From positions 4,836,001 through 4,900,000 of the forward strand of contig NZ_JACCBT010000001.1 in NCBI RefSeq assembly GCF_013409045.1: a stretch of DNA of 64,000 nt, in the 5' to 3' direction. This document shows, piece by piece, positions 35,331-43,431 of this stretch. The stretch is from Actinomadura citrea. GTDB lineage: Bacteria > Actinomycetota > Actinomycetes > Streptosporangiales > Streptosporangiaceae. Made by a program: the position numbers and the translations under genes. A model generated the notes under the pieces. It had not been told where the DNA came from and ran no database searches. It was given only the letters and a program-made list of their open reading frames with translations. How positions within the stretch are numbered: the first letter of the stretch is position 1; each line of letters begins with the position of its first letter.

Positions 35331-36560
35331 TCAGAGTGCGATGCCGAGGAGGGCGTCGACGATGGCGGCGGCCTGGGCCGGCGCGGCCTCGTCGTCGCCG
35401 TCGGCGGAGGCCCAGGCGTCCACGGCCGCCAGCGCGGCCGGGGTGTCCAGGTCGTCGGCCAGGCCCGCGCGGACCGCGGCGGCCAGCGGGGCGGCGGGCG
35501 GGCCGGACGGGCGGGCCGCGGCGGCGCGCCAGCGGCCGAGGCGGGCGGCCGCCTCGTCGAGGGCGTCCGGGGTCCACTCCCAGTCGGAGCGGTAGTGGTG
35601 GGCCAGCAGCGCCGTCCGGATCGCCATCGGGTCGGCGCCGGACTCCCGCAGCCTCGACACGAACACGAGGTTGCCGCGCGACTTGGACATCTTCTCGCCG
35701 TCCAGGCCGACCATGCCGGCGTGCACGTAGGCGCGGGCGTGCGGCCGCTCCCCCGTGGCGACCTGCGCGTGCGAGGCGCCCATCTCGTGGTGCGGGAACG
35801 CCAGGTCCGAGCCGCCGCCCTCGACGTCGAACGCCATGCCGAGGTACTCGATGGAGATCGCCGAGCACTCCACGTGCCAGCCGGGCCGGCCCTCCCCGAA
35901 CGGTGAGTCCCAGCCGGGCTCGCCGGGGCGCCGCGCCATCCACAGCAGCGCGTCGAGGGGGTCGCGCTTGCCGGTTCGGTCCGGGTCGCCCCCGCGCTCG
36001 GCGAACAGCGGCGCCATCTCCTCCCGCGTCAGCCGGCTGACCTGGCCGAACGCCGGGTCGGAGGCGATGGGGAAGTAGACGTCGCCGTCCAGCTCGTAGG
36101 CGGCGTCCCGGCCGCGCAGCTTCTCGATCATCTCGATGATCAGCGGGATCGCCTCGACCGCGCCGACGTAGCGGTCGGGCGGCAGGACGCGCAGCGCGGT
36201 CATGTCGTCGCGGAAGAGCTGGATCTCCCGGTCGGCGAGCGCGCGCCAGTCCTCCCCGGTCTGCTGGGCACGTTCCAGCAGCGGGTCGTCGACGTCGGTG
36301 GCGTTCTGGACGTAGTGGACCCGGTGGCCGAGGTCCCGCCACACCCGGTTGACGAGGTCGAAGGCCAGGTAGGTGCTGGCGTGGCCGAGGTGCGTCGCGT
36401 CGTAGGGGGTGATCCCGCACACGTACATCCGGGCCGTGTCGCCGGGGGACGTGGGGCGCGTCGTCCCGGTGCCGGTGTCGTGCAGGCTGAGGGGCCGGGT
36501 CGCGGCGGGCAGTCCCGCGTCGGACAGGCTGGGGACTTCGGAGGCGGGCCACGATCGCAT
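35331..36560 (-). CDS. mshC: Cysteine:GlcN-inositol ligase MshC (mycothiol biosynthesis)
   Basis: 409 residues. MshC uses ATP to attach cysteine to the amine of glucosaminyl-inositol, the penultimate step of mycothiol synthesis. It is a class-I cysteinyl-tRNA-synthetase relative: HIGH-type motif THLGHA (56-61), zinc Cys48 in [13 protein letters not shown], substrate loop [24 protein letters not shown] and KMSKSRGN near residue 288. The length (about 410, lacking the tRNA-binding domain) separates it from CysS. TAAGCT six bases before the ATG points to a leaderless mRNA. Confidence 0.96.
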   Translation of the reverse strand: MRSWPASEVPSLSDAGLPAATRPLSLHDTGTGTTRPTSPGDTARMYVCGITPYDATHLGHASTYLAFDLVNRVWRDLGHRVHYVQNATDVDDPLLERAQQTGEDWRALADREIQLFRDDMTALRVLPPDRYVGAVEAIPLIIEMIEKLRGRDAAYELDGDVYFPIASDPAFGQVSRLTREEMAPLFAERGGDPDRTGKRDPLDALLWMARRPGEPGWDSPFGEGRPGWHVECSAISIEYLGMAFDVEGGGSDLAFPHHEMGASHAQVATGERPHARAYVHAGMVGLDGEKMSKSRGNLVFVSRLRESGADPMAIRTALLAHHYRSDWEWTPDALDEAAARLGRWRAAAARPSGPPAAPLAAAVRAGLADDLDTPAALAAVDAWASADGDDEAAPAQAAAIVDALLGIAL

Positions 36561-36566
36561 ACGGAA

Positions 36567-36572
36567 AGCTTA
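36567..36572 (-). promoter_or_regulatory. Leaderless -10 box of mshC
   Basis: TAAGCT six bases before ATG 36560, so mshC need not depend on the permease genes 80 bases upstream. Confidence 0.5.
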
Positions 36573-36639
36573 TCCATGGGCACTTCGCGGCATGAATCCG
36601 AGATCGCGGCTTCCGCCGGAGTGGGCCCCGCCGGCGGGC

Positions 36640-37584
36640 TCAGCGGAGCCGGACGCGCGGGTCCAGCACCGAGTAGCCGATGTCGACCAGCAGGTTCGCG
36701 ACGACGACGAACGACGTCACCAGCAGCGTCACCCCGATGATGACCGGTGTGTCGCCGAGCGCGATGGACTGGTAGACCAGCTGCCCCATGCCCTGCAGCC
36801 CGAACACCTTCTCGGTGACGATCGTCGAGCCGATCAGCGCGCCGAGGTCGATGCCGAGCTGGGTGACGACGGGGGCCAGCGCGGTCCGCAGCCCGTGCCG
36901 GCCGACCACGCGGCGTTCCGGCAGGCCCTTGGCCCGCGCCGTCCGCACGTAGTCCTCGCCGAGCACGTCCAGCATCGCCCCGCGGGTGAGGCGCGTGTAG
37001 GTGGCGATCATGAGGAACGCCAGCGCGAACCACGGCAGGACCATCCGCCGCAGGAAGTGCTCCTGCAGCGGGGGCCCCGCCTCGAAGAGGTGGACGGCGC
37101 CCCCGCCGAGCCCGGCGGAGAACACGTGCAGCAGCGCGAGGGCCATCACGAACGGCGGGGTGGACAGGCCGATCAGCACGAACACGGTCACCGCCCTGTC
37201 CCCCAGGCCGCGCGCCCTCGTCGCGCTGAGGACGCCGAGCAGCACGCCGCCGGCGAACCACAGGACGGCGGCGCCCGCCACCAGGCACAGCGTCGTGGGG
37301 AGGCGCTGGCCGATCAGGGTGGTGACCGGCACGCCGTTGATGTAGGAGTCGCCGAGGTCGCCGCGCATCAGCCGTCCGGCGAACCGCCAGTACTGGACGA
37401 GGACGGGACGGTCCAGCCCGAGGTTGCGGCGGATCTGGTCGAGGGTGTCGGCGGTGGCGCGCGGCCCGCCGATGACGCGCTCCACCGGCACGGGCGAGAC
37501 GTGCAGGAACACGAAGACCAGCGTGGCCGCCAGCCACAGCACCACGACCGCGTAGAGCAGGCGGCGGAGGGCGAACCGCGCCAC
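36640..37584 (-). CDS. Peptide-type ABC transporter permease (DppB type), orphan
   Basis: 314 residues, six membrane helices, N-terminal FALRRLLYAVVVLWLAATL and EAA loop RTARAKGLPERRVVGRHGLR. It follows the DppC-type partner by six bases and starts with GTG. No binding protein or ATPase genes adjoin this pair, so it must borrow ATPases encoded elsewhere or be a remnant; the protein itself looks intact. Confidence 0.9.
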   Translation of the reverse strand: MARFALRRLLYAVVVLWLAATLVFVFLHVSPVPVERVIGGPRATADTLDQIRRNLGLDRPVLVQYWRFAGRLMRGDLGDSYINGVPVTTLIGQRLPTTLCLVAGAAVLWFAGGVLLGVLSATRARGLGDRAVTVFVLIGLSTPPFVMALALLHVFSAGLGGGAVHLFEAGPPLQEHFLRRMVLPWFALAFLMIATYTRLTRGAMLDVLGEDYVRTARAKGLPERRVVGRHGLRTALAPVVTQLGIDLGALIGSTIVTEKVFGLQGMGQLVYQSIALGDTPVIIGVTLLVTSFVVVANLLVDIGYSVLDPRVRLR

Positions 37585-37590
37585 GACGCC

Positions 37591-38559
37591 TCACCGCCCC
37601 CCGGGCGCGCGGTCGCCGCGCGGGTCGAAGGCGTCGCGGATGCCCTCGCCGAGCAGGTTGAACGCCAGCGTGGTCGCCAGCAGCAGGACGCCCGGGACGG
37701 CCAGCAGCCACCAGGCCGACTGGAACGCGTCGCCGCCCTCGCCGAGCATCGACCCCCAGCTCGGCATCGGCGGGCGCACCCCGACGCCGAGGAACGACAG
37801 CGTCGCCTCGAACACGATCGAGGCCGGGACCAGCAGCGAGGTCAGCACGGTGACGTGCGCGGACAGGTTCGGCAGGACCTCGCCGAACATGATCCTGACG
37901 TCGGAGGCGCCGAGGGCGCGGGCCGCCTCGATGAACTCCCGCCGCCTGAGCATGATCACCTGACCGCGGATGACGCGGGCGACCGCGGCGAACGAGAAGA
38001 ACGCGATGATCAGGATCGTCATGGTCAGGCTGGCGGTGATCGAGGTGATCTGGAAGGTGGTCGCCAGCACGATGGCCACCAGCAGGTACGGCAGGGCGAG
38101 CATCATGTCCATGAGCCGGGCGAGCAGGGTGTCCAGGGCGCCGCCCGCGAACCCGGCGAGCGTCCCGACCGCGGTCCCGGCGGCGGAGGCGATCAGGGCC
38201 GCGAGGACCCCGACGGCCAGGGAGATCCGTGCCCCGTAGGCGGCGCGGACCAGGACGTCGCGGCCGAGCTGGTCGGCGCCGAGCGGGAACCGCGCGCCCG
38301 GCCCGCGCGGCTGCCCTCCGGCGTCCAGGCCGGTGCCGGGGAAGGTCGCGTCGTAGGGGTGGCCGGTCAGCCGCGCCCACAGCGGCGCCAGCGCCGCGAA
38401 CGCGAGGATCAGCGCGAGGACGGCGAGCGCCGCGACCGCGAGCCGGTCGCGGCGGAACCGCGTCCAGGCGAGCTGGCAGGGGGTGCGGCCGTCCACGGGC
38501 AGGGCCTCGTCCGGCGCCGTCCTCGGCCTGCGGGTCTCCACCTCGGCGTAGCTGCTCAT
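37591..38559 (-). CDS. Peptide-type ABC transporter permease (DppC type), orphan
   Basis: 322 residues, six membrane helices, EAA loop FIEAARALGASDVRIMFGEVLPN, C-terminal FNLLGEGIRDAFDPRGD. First gene of the orphan permease pair next to mshC. Its ATG has no ribosome-binding site and overlaps the stop of a possible 30-codon upstream frame, so translation may be coupled. Confidence 0.9.
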   Translation of the reverse strand: MSSYAEVETRRPRTAPDEALPVDGRTPCQLAWTRFRRDRLAVAALAVLALILAFAALAPLWARLTGHPYDATFPGTGLDAGGQPRGPGARFPLGADQLGRDVLVRAAYGARISLAVGVLAALIASAAGTAVGTLAGFAGGALDTLLARLMDMMLALPYLLVAIVLATTFQITSITASLTMTILIIAFFSFAAVARVIRGQVIMLRRREFIEAARALGASDVRIMFGEVLPNLSAHVTVLTSLLVPASIVFEATLSFLGVGVRPPMPSWGSMLGEGGDAFQSAWWLLAVPGVLLLATTLAFNLLGEGIRDAFDPRGDRAPGGR

Positions 38560-38648
38560 CGCGCCGCCGCGCGTGCCACCGCTGCCATCCGCACTCCCCG
38601 TCTGCCGATGACCCTTCGCGGGCGGCTCCGCCCCGACGAAGATCGCAT
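38556..38648 (-). CDS. Possible 30-codon upstream frame before the orphan DppC-type gene
   Basis: ATG 38648 opens an Arg/Ala-rich 30-residue frame whose TGA overlaps the permease ATG (ATGA). TAGTTT lies nine bases upstream as a weak leaderless box. The composition is typical of non-coding high-GC DNA, so a real peptide product is doubtful; a coupling role is the more plausible reading. Confidence 0.3.
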   Translation of the reverse strand: MRSSSGRSRPRRVIGRRGVRMAAVARAAAR

Positions 38649-38718
38649 TAGGTAGTCAAACTAGCACCGAGCGTCATGTTCCGCAGCCGGAGCCGGCAAG
38701 TGGGCGGGACGGCGCATC

Positions 38719-39483
38719 TCAGCGCACGCGCGTCCAGGCGCGCGGGTCCCCGGGGACGGCGGAGAAGTCGTACCGGACGCCGGTCGGCCCGAGGGCGACG
38801 AGGCTGACGGAGGTGGTGCCCCACACGCGGCCGTCGCCCAGGTCGAGCAGGGGAAGCAGGGCGCGGTGGTCGGCGCGGGGCAGGCCGTCGCCGTCCACCA
38901 GCGGCAGCCACGCGCCCCAGGCCCGCTCCACCGGGTCCTCAAGGCGCGGCTCCGGGCGCGGCGCGGCGGCCAGAAGCGGCCGGAAGTGCGCGAGCCGCGC
39001 CGCCATGTAGGCGTCCTCGGTCTCGCCCTCCAGTTGGCCCTCCCCCTCCAGCCCGCTGTTGACGATCATGTGCAGGCCGGGGCCGAGCCCGCGCTCGGTG
39101 AGTGCCGTGCCGTCCCAGCTCCACAGCCGCACCCGGTCGGGTTCGGCGCCGACGAGGTGGAAGGGGTCGAACGCGGCGAGGTCCGGCCGGCCGAGCTTGC
39201 CGTCGGCGGCGACCCGCAGCGGCAGCTCCCCGCGCGAGGCGCGGCCCGCCTCGGGCGCCATCGCGCCGCGGCCGTTCAGCACGACGGCGGCCCGCGGCGC
39301 GGCGGGGTCAACCGCCAGCCAGGTGCCGCCCGCGCGCAGGTCGCGGCCGCCGACGAGGCCGGGGCGGTCCGGCCAGTGCCGGCCGGGGGCCTCCCATGCG
39401 CGGGCGGTGAACTCGTCCCGCACGCCCGCGAGGAGCACCGGGACCGGAGAGGACGGGTCGACACTGATGATCGCCGTGCACAT
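38719..39483 (-). CDS. NRDE family protein (TANGO2-like)
   Basis: 254 residues starting MCTAI, where Cys2 is the expected N-terminal nucleophile of this Ntn-hydrolase-like family. The signature that gives the family its name is changed to GVRDEF. Other matches are GTWLAVD, VVLNGRG and the central LHMIVNSGLE. TANGO2 relatives are linked to haem or lipid handling in eukaryotes; the bacterial role is unknown. It lies between the orphan permeases and the SCO1664-type gene, with no evident promoter of its own. Confidence 0.8.
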   Translation of the reverse strand: MCTAIISVDPSSPVPVLLAGVRDEFTARAWEAPGRHWPDRPGLVGGRDLRAGGTWLAVDPAAPRAAVVLNGRGAMAPEAGRASRGELPLRVAADGKLGRPDLAAFDPFHLVGAEPDRVRLWSWDGTALTERGLGPGLHMIVNSGLEGEGQLEGETEDAYMAARLAHFRPLLAAAPRPEPRLEDPVERAWGAWLPLVDGDGLPRADHRALLPLLDLGDGRVWGTTSVSLVALGPTGVRYDFSAVPGDPRAWTRVR

Positions 39484-39531
39484 GCCCCAATTGGAACATT
39501 CCCCCGATATGCCGAACTCGGCGGGGCAGGC

Positions 39532-40323
39532 CTACAGCGGCGGCCAGGGGATGGCGGGCCAGTCCTCGGGCGGGTAGGGGTGGATGCGGTGCTTGAGCAT
39601 CAGCTCGACGCGGCGCCGGGTGGCGTCGACCTCCTCGGCGGTGAGCAGCTCCGCGAGCCGCGAGCCGAGGGCGCCGCCGCGCAGATCCGCGTCGACCCGG
39701 CCGAGCGCCTCGACGGCCTCGGGGGTGAGGGGCTTGCCGCGCCACTGCCACAGGACGGTGCGCAGCTTGTACTCGACGGAGAAGCAGACGCCGTGGTCGC
39801 AGCCGTACACGTGGCCGTCGCCGGGCGGCAGCAGGTGGCCGATCTTGCGGTCGGCGTTGTTGACGACGGCGTCGAAGACCGACATCCGGCGGACGGCCTC
39901 GTCGTCGGAGCGCGACAGGCCGACCAGGTCGACCTCGGGATCGGGCTCCACCCACAGCTGCACCATGCCGGGCCCGTAGGGGCCGTCGCGGTGGACGGTG
40001 GGCGGGACGGTGCCCCAGCCCATCGCCTTGGAGACCTCGTAGGCGGCGACCTCCCGCTCGGCGAGGGTCCCGTCGGGGAAGTCCCACAGGGGCCGCTCCC
40101 CCGCGACCGGCTTGTAGACGCAGTTGGCCGACACCCCGTCGTGCTCGATCGCGCAGTAGAGGGTGGCGTTGGACGCCTGGACGAGGCGGCCCTCCACGGC
40201 GAGGCGCCCGGCGGACAGCAGCCGCTCGGCGGCGGCGGCGTCGCGCGGCGACACCGCGCGCCCGGCCTCGCCCCGCCCGCCTGCGTCGCCGGCGGGCGCC
40301 CGGCCCCGGGAGGACTGCGTCAT
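39532..40323 (-). CDS. SCO1664-family PI3/4-kinase-like protein
   Basis: 263 residues from ATG 40323 (GGGAGAA upstream). The sequence has a lipid-kinase-like core: LYCAIEHDGVSANCVYKPVAGERPLWDF (with the presumed ATP-binding Lys), REVAAYEVSKAMGW, the catalytic-loop equivalent VFDAVVNNADRKIGHLL (Asn, Asp) and the metal-site stretch GCDHGVCFSVEYK (Asp). This actinobacterial family forms a conserved trio with DUF3090 and the MSMEG_4193-type phosphomutase, both encoded just upstream. Biochemical function is unknown; a small-molecule kinase is the usual proposal. Confidence 0.88.
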   Translation of the reverse strand: MTQSSRGRAPAGDAGGRGEAGRAVSPRDAAAAERLLSAGRLAVEGRLVQASNATLYCAIEHDGVSANCVYKPVAGERPLWDFPDGTLAEREVAAYEVSKAMGWGTVPPTVHRDGPYGPGMVQLWVEPDPEVDLVGLSRSDDEAVRRMSVFDAVVNNADRKIGHLLPPGDGHVYGCDHGVCFSVEYKLRTVLWQWRGKPLTPEAVEALGRVDADLRGGALGSRLAELLTAEEVDATRRRVELMLKHRIHPYPPEDWPAIPWPPL

Positions 40324-40376
40324 GCGTTCATTCTCCCGGCCACGTCGTCCATGATCCAGCACAGCGGGGTGTCATC

Positions 40377-40925
40377 TCAGCCGAGGTATCCGTTCTGGCG
40401 GGGGCACACGTGCCCCTCGCTGTCGAGCGGCAGGCCGCACAGCGGGCACGGCGGCCGTCCCGCCGCGACCACCTGCAGGGCGCGCTCGGCGAACGCGCGG
40501 GCCTGCGCCGCGCTGATCCGCACCCGCAGCACCGCGACGGCGGGGTCGTCCTCGCCGACCTCGGGCTCCTCGTCGGACTCGGTGACCTCCTGCGCCTCGA
40601 TGACCACCTGCTCGTCGTCGGGGTCCCAGGCCAGCGCCATCGTGCCGACCTTGAACTCCTCCTCGACGGGCTGGTCGAGGGGGCCGTCGTCCTTGAGCTC
40701 GGACGGGGCGACCGCGGGCACGTCGGCGTCCCCGCCGCTGCGCCGCAGGACCTCGTCCAGCAGCTCCTCGAGCCGCTCGGCCAGCAGCGTCACCTGGAAC
40801 TTCTCCAGGCCCACGCTGGTGACGCGGCGGCCGGAACGCGCCTGCAGGTAGAACGCGCGGTCGCCGGGACGCCCGACGGCGCCGGCGACGAAGCGCTCCG
40901 GCAGATCGTAGGAGATGACGGGCAT
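40377..40925 (-). CDS. DUF3090 family protein with zinc-ribbon tail
   Basis: 182 residues starting MPVISYDLPERFVAGAVG, the conserved N-terminus of the family. The body has alternating strands (FYLQARSGRRVTSVGLEK, VGTMALAWDPDDEQVVIEAQE). The C-terminus is a probable zinc ribbon: CPLCGLPLDSEGHVCPRQNG. Second member of the three-gene actinobacterial system. TAGGGT seven bases before the ATG gives a leaderless start inside the short gap after the phosphomutase-like gene. Confidence 0.9.
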   Translation of the reverse strand: MPVISYDLPERFVAGAVGRPGDRAFYLQARSGRRVTSVGLEKFQVTLLAERLEELLDEVLRRSGGDADVPAVAPSELKDDGPLDQPVEEEFKVGTMALAWDPDDEQVVIEAQEVTESDEEPEVGEDDPAVAVLRVRISAAQARAFAERALQVVAAGRPPCPLCGLPLDSEGHVCPRQNGYLG

Positions 40926-40932
40926 GACAAAG

Positions 40933-40938
40933 ACCCTA
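40933..40938 (-). promoter_or_regulatory. Leaderless -10 box of the DUF3090 gene
   Basis: TAGGGT seven bases before ATG 40925. It overlaps the 3' end of the upstream phosphomutase-like gene. Confidence 0.5.
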
Positions 40939-41649
40939 CGCGCCGCCGCCCACGGCCGCGTCACTCGACCCGAGTCCGTCTTTCCCGGAACGTTCCTCCG
41001 GCGGTTCCGGGACCAACCCGGCGACATCGCCTCCGGTGTCGTTGAGCCGGACGACGAACGGGCGCGTCTCCGTGTAGCGGATCACGGTGAGCGACGCCGG
41101 GTCGGCCTGGATGCGCTGGAACTGGTCCAGGTGCAGGCCGAGGGCGTCGGCGACGATCGACTTGATGATGTCGCCGTGGCTGCACACCGCGTAGAGCGCT
41201 CCGGATCCGTGGGCGGCGGCGATCCGCTCGTTCCAGTCGCGGACGGCCGTGACGGCGCGGTGCTGCGCGTCCGCCAGCGCCTCCCCCGCCTCGCCGGGGA
41301 ACCGGGCGGCGCTCGGATGGGCCTGCACGACGCGCCAGAGCGGCTCCTCCGCCAGCTCCTTGAGGGGGCGGCCCGTCCAGTCCCCGTAGTGGACCTCGCC
41401 GAAACGGTCGTCGGTCTCGATCTTCTCGACGGGCTCGGCGCGCCCCGCGGTGACGGCCTCGGCCGTCTCGACGCAGCGTTCGAGGGGGCTGGACACGACT
41501 GCGGAGAGCGGCAGGGGCGCCAGGCGGGCGGCGAGCGCCGCCGCCTGCGCGCGGCCGCGCTCGTCCAGGCGCACTCCGGGCGTCCATCCGGCCAGCACGG
41601 GGCCGGTCATGGCGGTCAGGCCATGCCGAACCAGCAGAAGCGTCGTCAC
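40936..41649 (-). CDS. MSMEG_4193-family histidine phosphatase/phosphomutase
   Basis: 237 residues from GTG 41649. Phosphoglycerate-mutase-superfamily motifs: LLLVRHGLTAMTG (phosphohistidine), SSPLERCVETAEAV (Arg), FGEVHYGDWTGRPLKELA (acid/base Glu) and AVCSHGDIIKSIVADALG (second His). Family knowledge links it to a kinase-like protein and DUF3090 in a three-gene system, which makes a phosphomutase or phosphatase acting on the same unknown metabolite plausible. TAGAGT seven bases before the GTG suggests a leaderless mRNA, so the upstream GTG at 41658 is disfavoured. Confidence 0.9.
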   Translation of the reverse strand: MTTLLLVRHGLTAMTGPVLAGWTPGVRLDERGRAQAAALAARLAPLPLSAVVSSPLERCVETAEAVTAGRAEPVEKIETDDRFGEVHYGDWTGRPLKELAEEPLWRVVQAHPSAARFPGEAGEALADAQHRAVTAVRDWNERIAAAHGSGALYAVCSHGDIIKSIVADALGLHLDQFQRIQADPASLTVIRYTETRPFVVRLNDTGGDVAGLVPEPPEERSGKDGLGSSDAAVGGGA

Positions 41650-41656
41650 ACCGGCC

Positions 41657-41662
41657 ACTCTA
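41657..41662 (-). promoter_or_regulatory. Leaderless -10 box of the MSMEG_4193-type gene
   Basis: TAGAGT seven bases before GTG 41649, in the short divergent gap with corA. Confidence 0.5.
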
Positions 41663-41698
41663 GGAGATCATCCGGACGTTCCGTCGCCCCGGATGCGC

Positions 41699-41704
41699 GA
41701 CAAT
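41699..41704 (+). promoter_or_regulatory. Leaderless -10 box of corA
   Basis: GACAAT seven bases before GTG 41712; an ATG at 41703 overlaps the box. Confidence 0.35.
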
Positions 41705-41711
41705 GCGTGGT

Positions 41712-42683
41712 GTGATCGTCGACAAGGCCATCTACGCCGGCGGGAAGCGCCGCGACATCGAGGGCGACATCAGCGACGCCTTCGACCTCGCCCGCGAGGA
41801 CGGCGAGTGCTTCCTGTGGATCGGCCTCTTCGAGCCCGACGAGGACGAGTTCGAGCTGGTCAAGGACGAGCTGAACCTGCATCCCCTGGCCGCCGAGGAC
41901 GCGGTGTCCGCGCACCAGCGGCCCAAGATGGAACGCTACGACGACACGCTGTTCGTGGTGCTGAAGACGCTCGCCTACATCGACAAGACCTCCGACATCG
42001 AGGTCGGCGAGATCATGGTCTTCCTCGGCCGCGACTTCGTGGTGACCGTCCGGCACGGCGCCGGCAACCCGCTCGGGCCCGTCCGCAAGCGGCTGGAGGA
42101 CTCGCCGGAGCTGCTCGGGCACGGCGCCACGGCCGTCCTCTACGCGGTGTGCGACGAGGTCGTCGACCGGTACGGCGTCGTCGCCCACGAGGTCGAGGTC
42201 GACATCATCGGGCTGGAGCGGGCCGTGTTCGACCCGAACGCCCGGGACGTCACCGCCGACATCTACTCGCTCAAGCGGGAGGTGCTGGAGTTCCGCAGCG
42301 CCGAGGACCCGCTCGTCCCCGTGCTGCAGGAGATCGTGAAGGGGCGCGTCGCCGAGTGCGGCTCCACCCGGGAGTACTTCCGCGACGTCCTGGACCACCT
42401 GCTGCGCGTCGACGGGCAGGTGGACTCCCACAACGAGCTGCTCAACAGCGTGCTGACCGCGCACCTGGCGCTGCTCGGCAAGCGGCAGAACGAGGACATG
42501 CGCAAGATCTCCGCGTGGGCCGCGATCATCGCCGTGCCCACCGCGATCGCCGGGATCTACGGCATGAACTTCGACCACATGCCCGAGCTGCACTGGACGT
42601 TCGGGTACCCGCTGGTCGTCGCCGTGATGGCCGTCGTGTGCGTGCTCCTGTTCCGCCGCCTGCGCAGGAGCGGCTGGCTCTAG
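41712..42683 (+). CDS. corA: CorA magnesium/cobalt transporter
   Basis: 323 residues. A long cytoplasmic alpha/beta and helical funnel precedes two C-terminal membrane helices, the first ending in the selectivity signature IYGMNF near residue 283. ..KISAWAAIIAVPTAIAG is the typical pore helix. The pentamer conducts Mg2+ and some Co2+. GTG 41712 is preferred over ATG 41703 because it matches the family N-terminus (IVDKAIYAGG) and the upstream -10 box. Its TAG stop shares a CTAG with the stop of the convergent membrane-protein gene. Confidence 0.94.
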   Translation: MIVDKAIYAGGKRRDIEGDISDAFDLAREDGECFLWIGLFEPDEDEFELVKDELNLHPLAAEDAVSAHQRPKMERYDDTLFVVLKTLAYIDKTSDIEVGEIMVFLGRDFVVTVRHGAGNPLGPVRKRLEDSPELLGHGATAVLYAVCDEVVDRYGVVAHEVEVDIIGLERAVFDPNARDVTADIYSLKREVLEFRSAEDPLVPVLQEIVKGRVAECGSTREYFRDVLDHLLRVDGQVDSHNELLNSVLTAHLALLGKRQNEDMRKISAWAAIIAVPTAIAGIYGMNFDHMPELHWTFGYPLVVAVMAVVCVLLFRRLRRSGWL

Positions 42684-43300
42684 GCGCCGGAGTCGTGGGG
42701 GGACGCGGGCGCGGCGAGGAGCACCGCCCACAGGTGGGACTCGGCGTCCCGCGACTCCAGCCGGCGGCGCATCCGCTCCACGCCGGAGCGCGTGGGCAGC
42801 GCCAGCCAGACCAGCATCGGGTAGCCGAGGACGAACCCGGCGACGAAGACCAGCTCGCTGTGGGCGACCATCGCCAGCGGGAGCCCCAGCAGGATCACGC
42901 CTTCGGCCAGCGCGAACCGCAGCAGGATCGCCTGCCGGAACATCATCAGCGCGGTCCGCGCCGCCGCGGCCGGGTCGGCGACCGGCGTCATCGGGCGCGG
43001 CGCGCGGGGCCCGGCGAGCAGGGCCGACAGCGCGGCCGCCGCGAGCGGCAGGTAGATCCAGGGCCGCGCGTCCCCGCGGCCGTCCTCGACGATCAGCGGC
43101 ATGATCGCCAGGATCAGGACGGGGGCGCCCAGCAGCGCCAGCATCATCAGGCGCATCCGGCCGAGCTCGGTGCCGCCGCGCAGCGAGGCGAGGTAGCCGG
43201 GGTCGTCGCCGGGCCCCGCCCCGAACACCGGCGCCACGTCCGGCCCGCCGTCGCCCTCCGGCGTCTTCGGCGAGTACATCGAGAACGGGGGTGGCGCCAT
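42680..43300 (-). CDS. Integral membrane protein of unknown function
   Basis: 206 residues from ATG 43300. The proline-rich N-terminus (PPPFSMYSPKTPEGDGGPD) is followed by four hydrophobic helices (about residues 50-70, 80-97, 125-150, 152-170) and a charged tail (ERMRRRLESRDAESHLW). No family recognised. TAGAGT eight bases before the ATG suggests a leaderless mRNA. It ends tail-to-tail with corA, sharing the tetranucleotide CTAG. Confidence 0.7.
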   Translation of the reverse strand: MAPPPFSMYSPKTPEGDGGPDVAPVFGAGPGDDPGYLASLRGGTELGRMRLMMLALLGAPVLILAIMPLIVEDGRGDARPWIYLPLAAAALSALLAGPRAPRPMTPVADPAAAARTALMMFRQAILLRFALAEGVILLGLPLAMVAHSELVFVAGFVLGYPMLVWLALPTRSGVERMRRRLESRDAESHLWAVLLAAPASPHDSGA

Positions 43301-43308
43301 GGCTGCGA

Positions 43309-43314
43309 ACTCTA
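43309..43314 (-). promoter_or_regulatory. Leaderless -10 box of the 42.7-43.3 kb membrane-protein gene
   Basis: TAGAGT eight bases before ATG 43300. Confidence 0.4.
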
Positions 43315-43417
43315 GCCCGGCGGCGCCCGGCCGCAATAGATCCTCACCAGGATCTTTGCGCCGCGGCGCATCCGGCCGGGGCGGCCGCTCACTTTCCGCG
43401 CGGCTCGCGCGGACCGC

Positions 43418-43423
43418 TAGATT
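43418..43423 (+). promoter_or_regulatory. Leaderless -10 box of the aldo/keto reductase gene
   Basis: TAGATT eight bases before ATG 43432. Confidence 0.4.
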
Positions 43424-43431
43424 GGCCGCCT

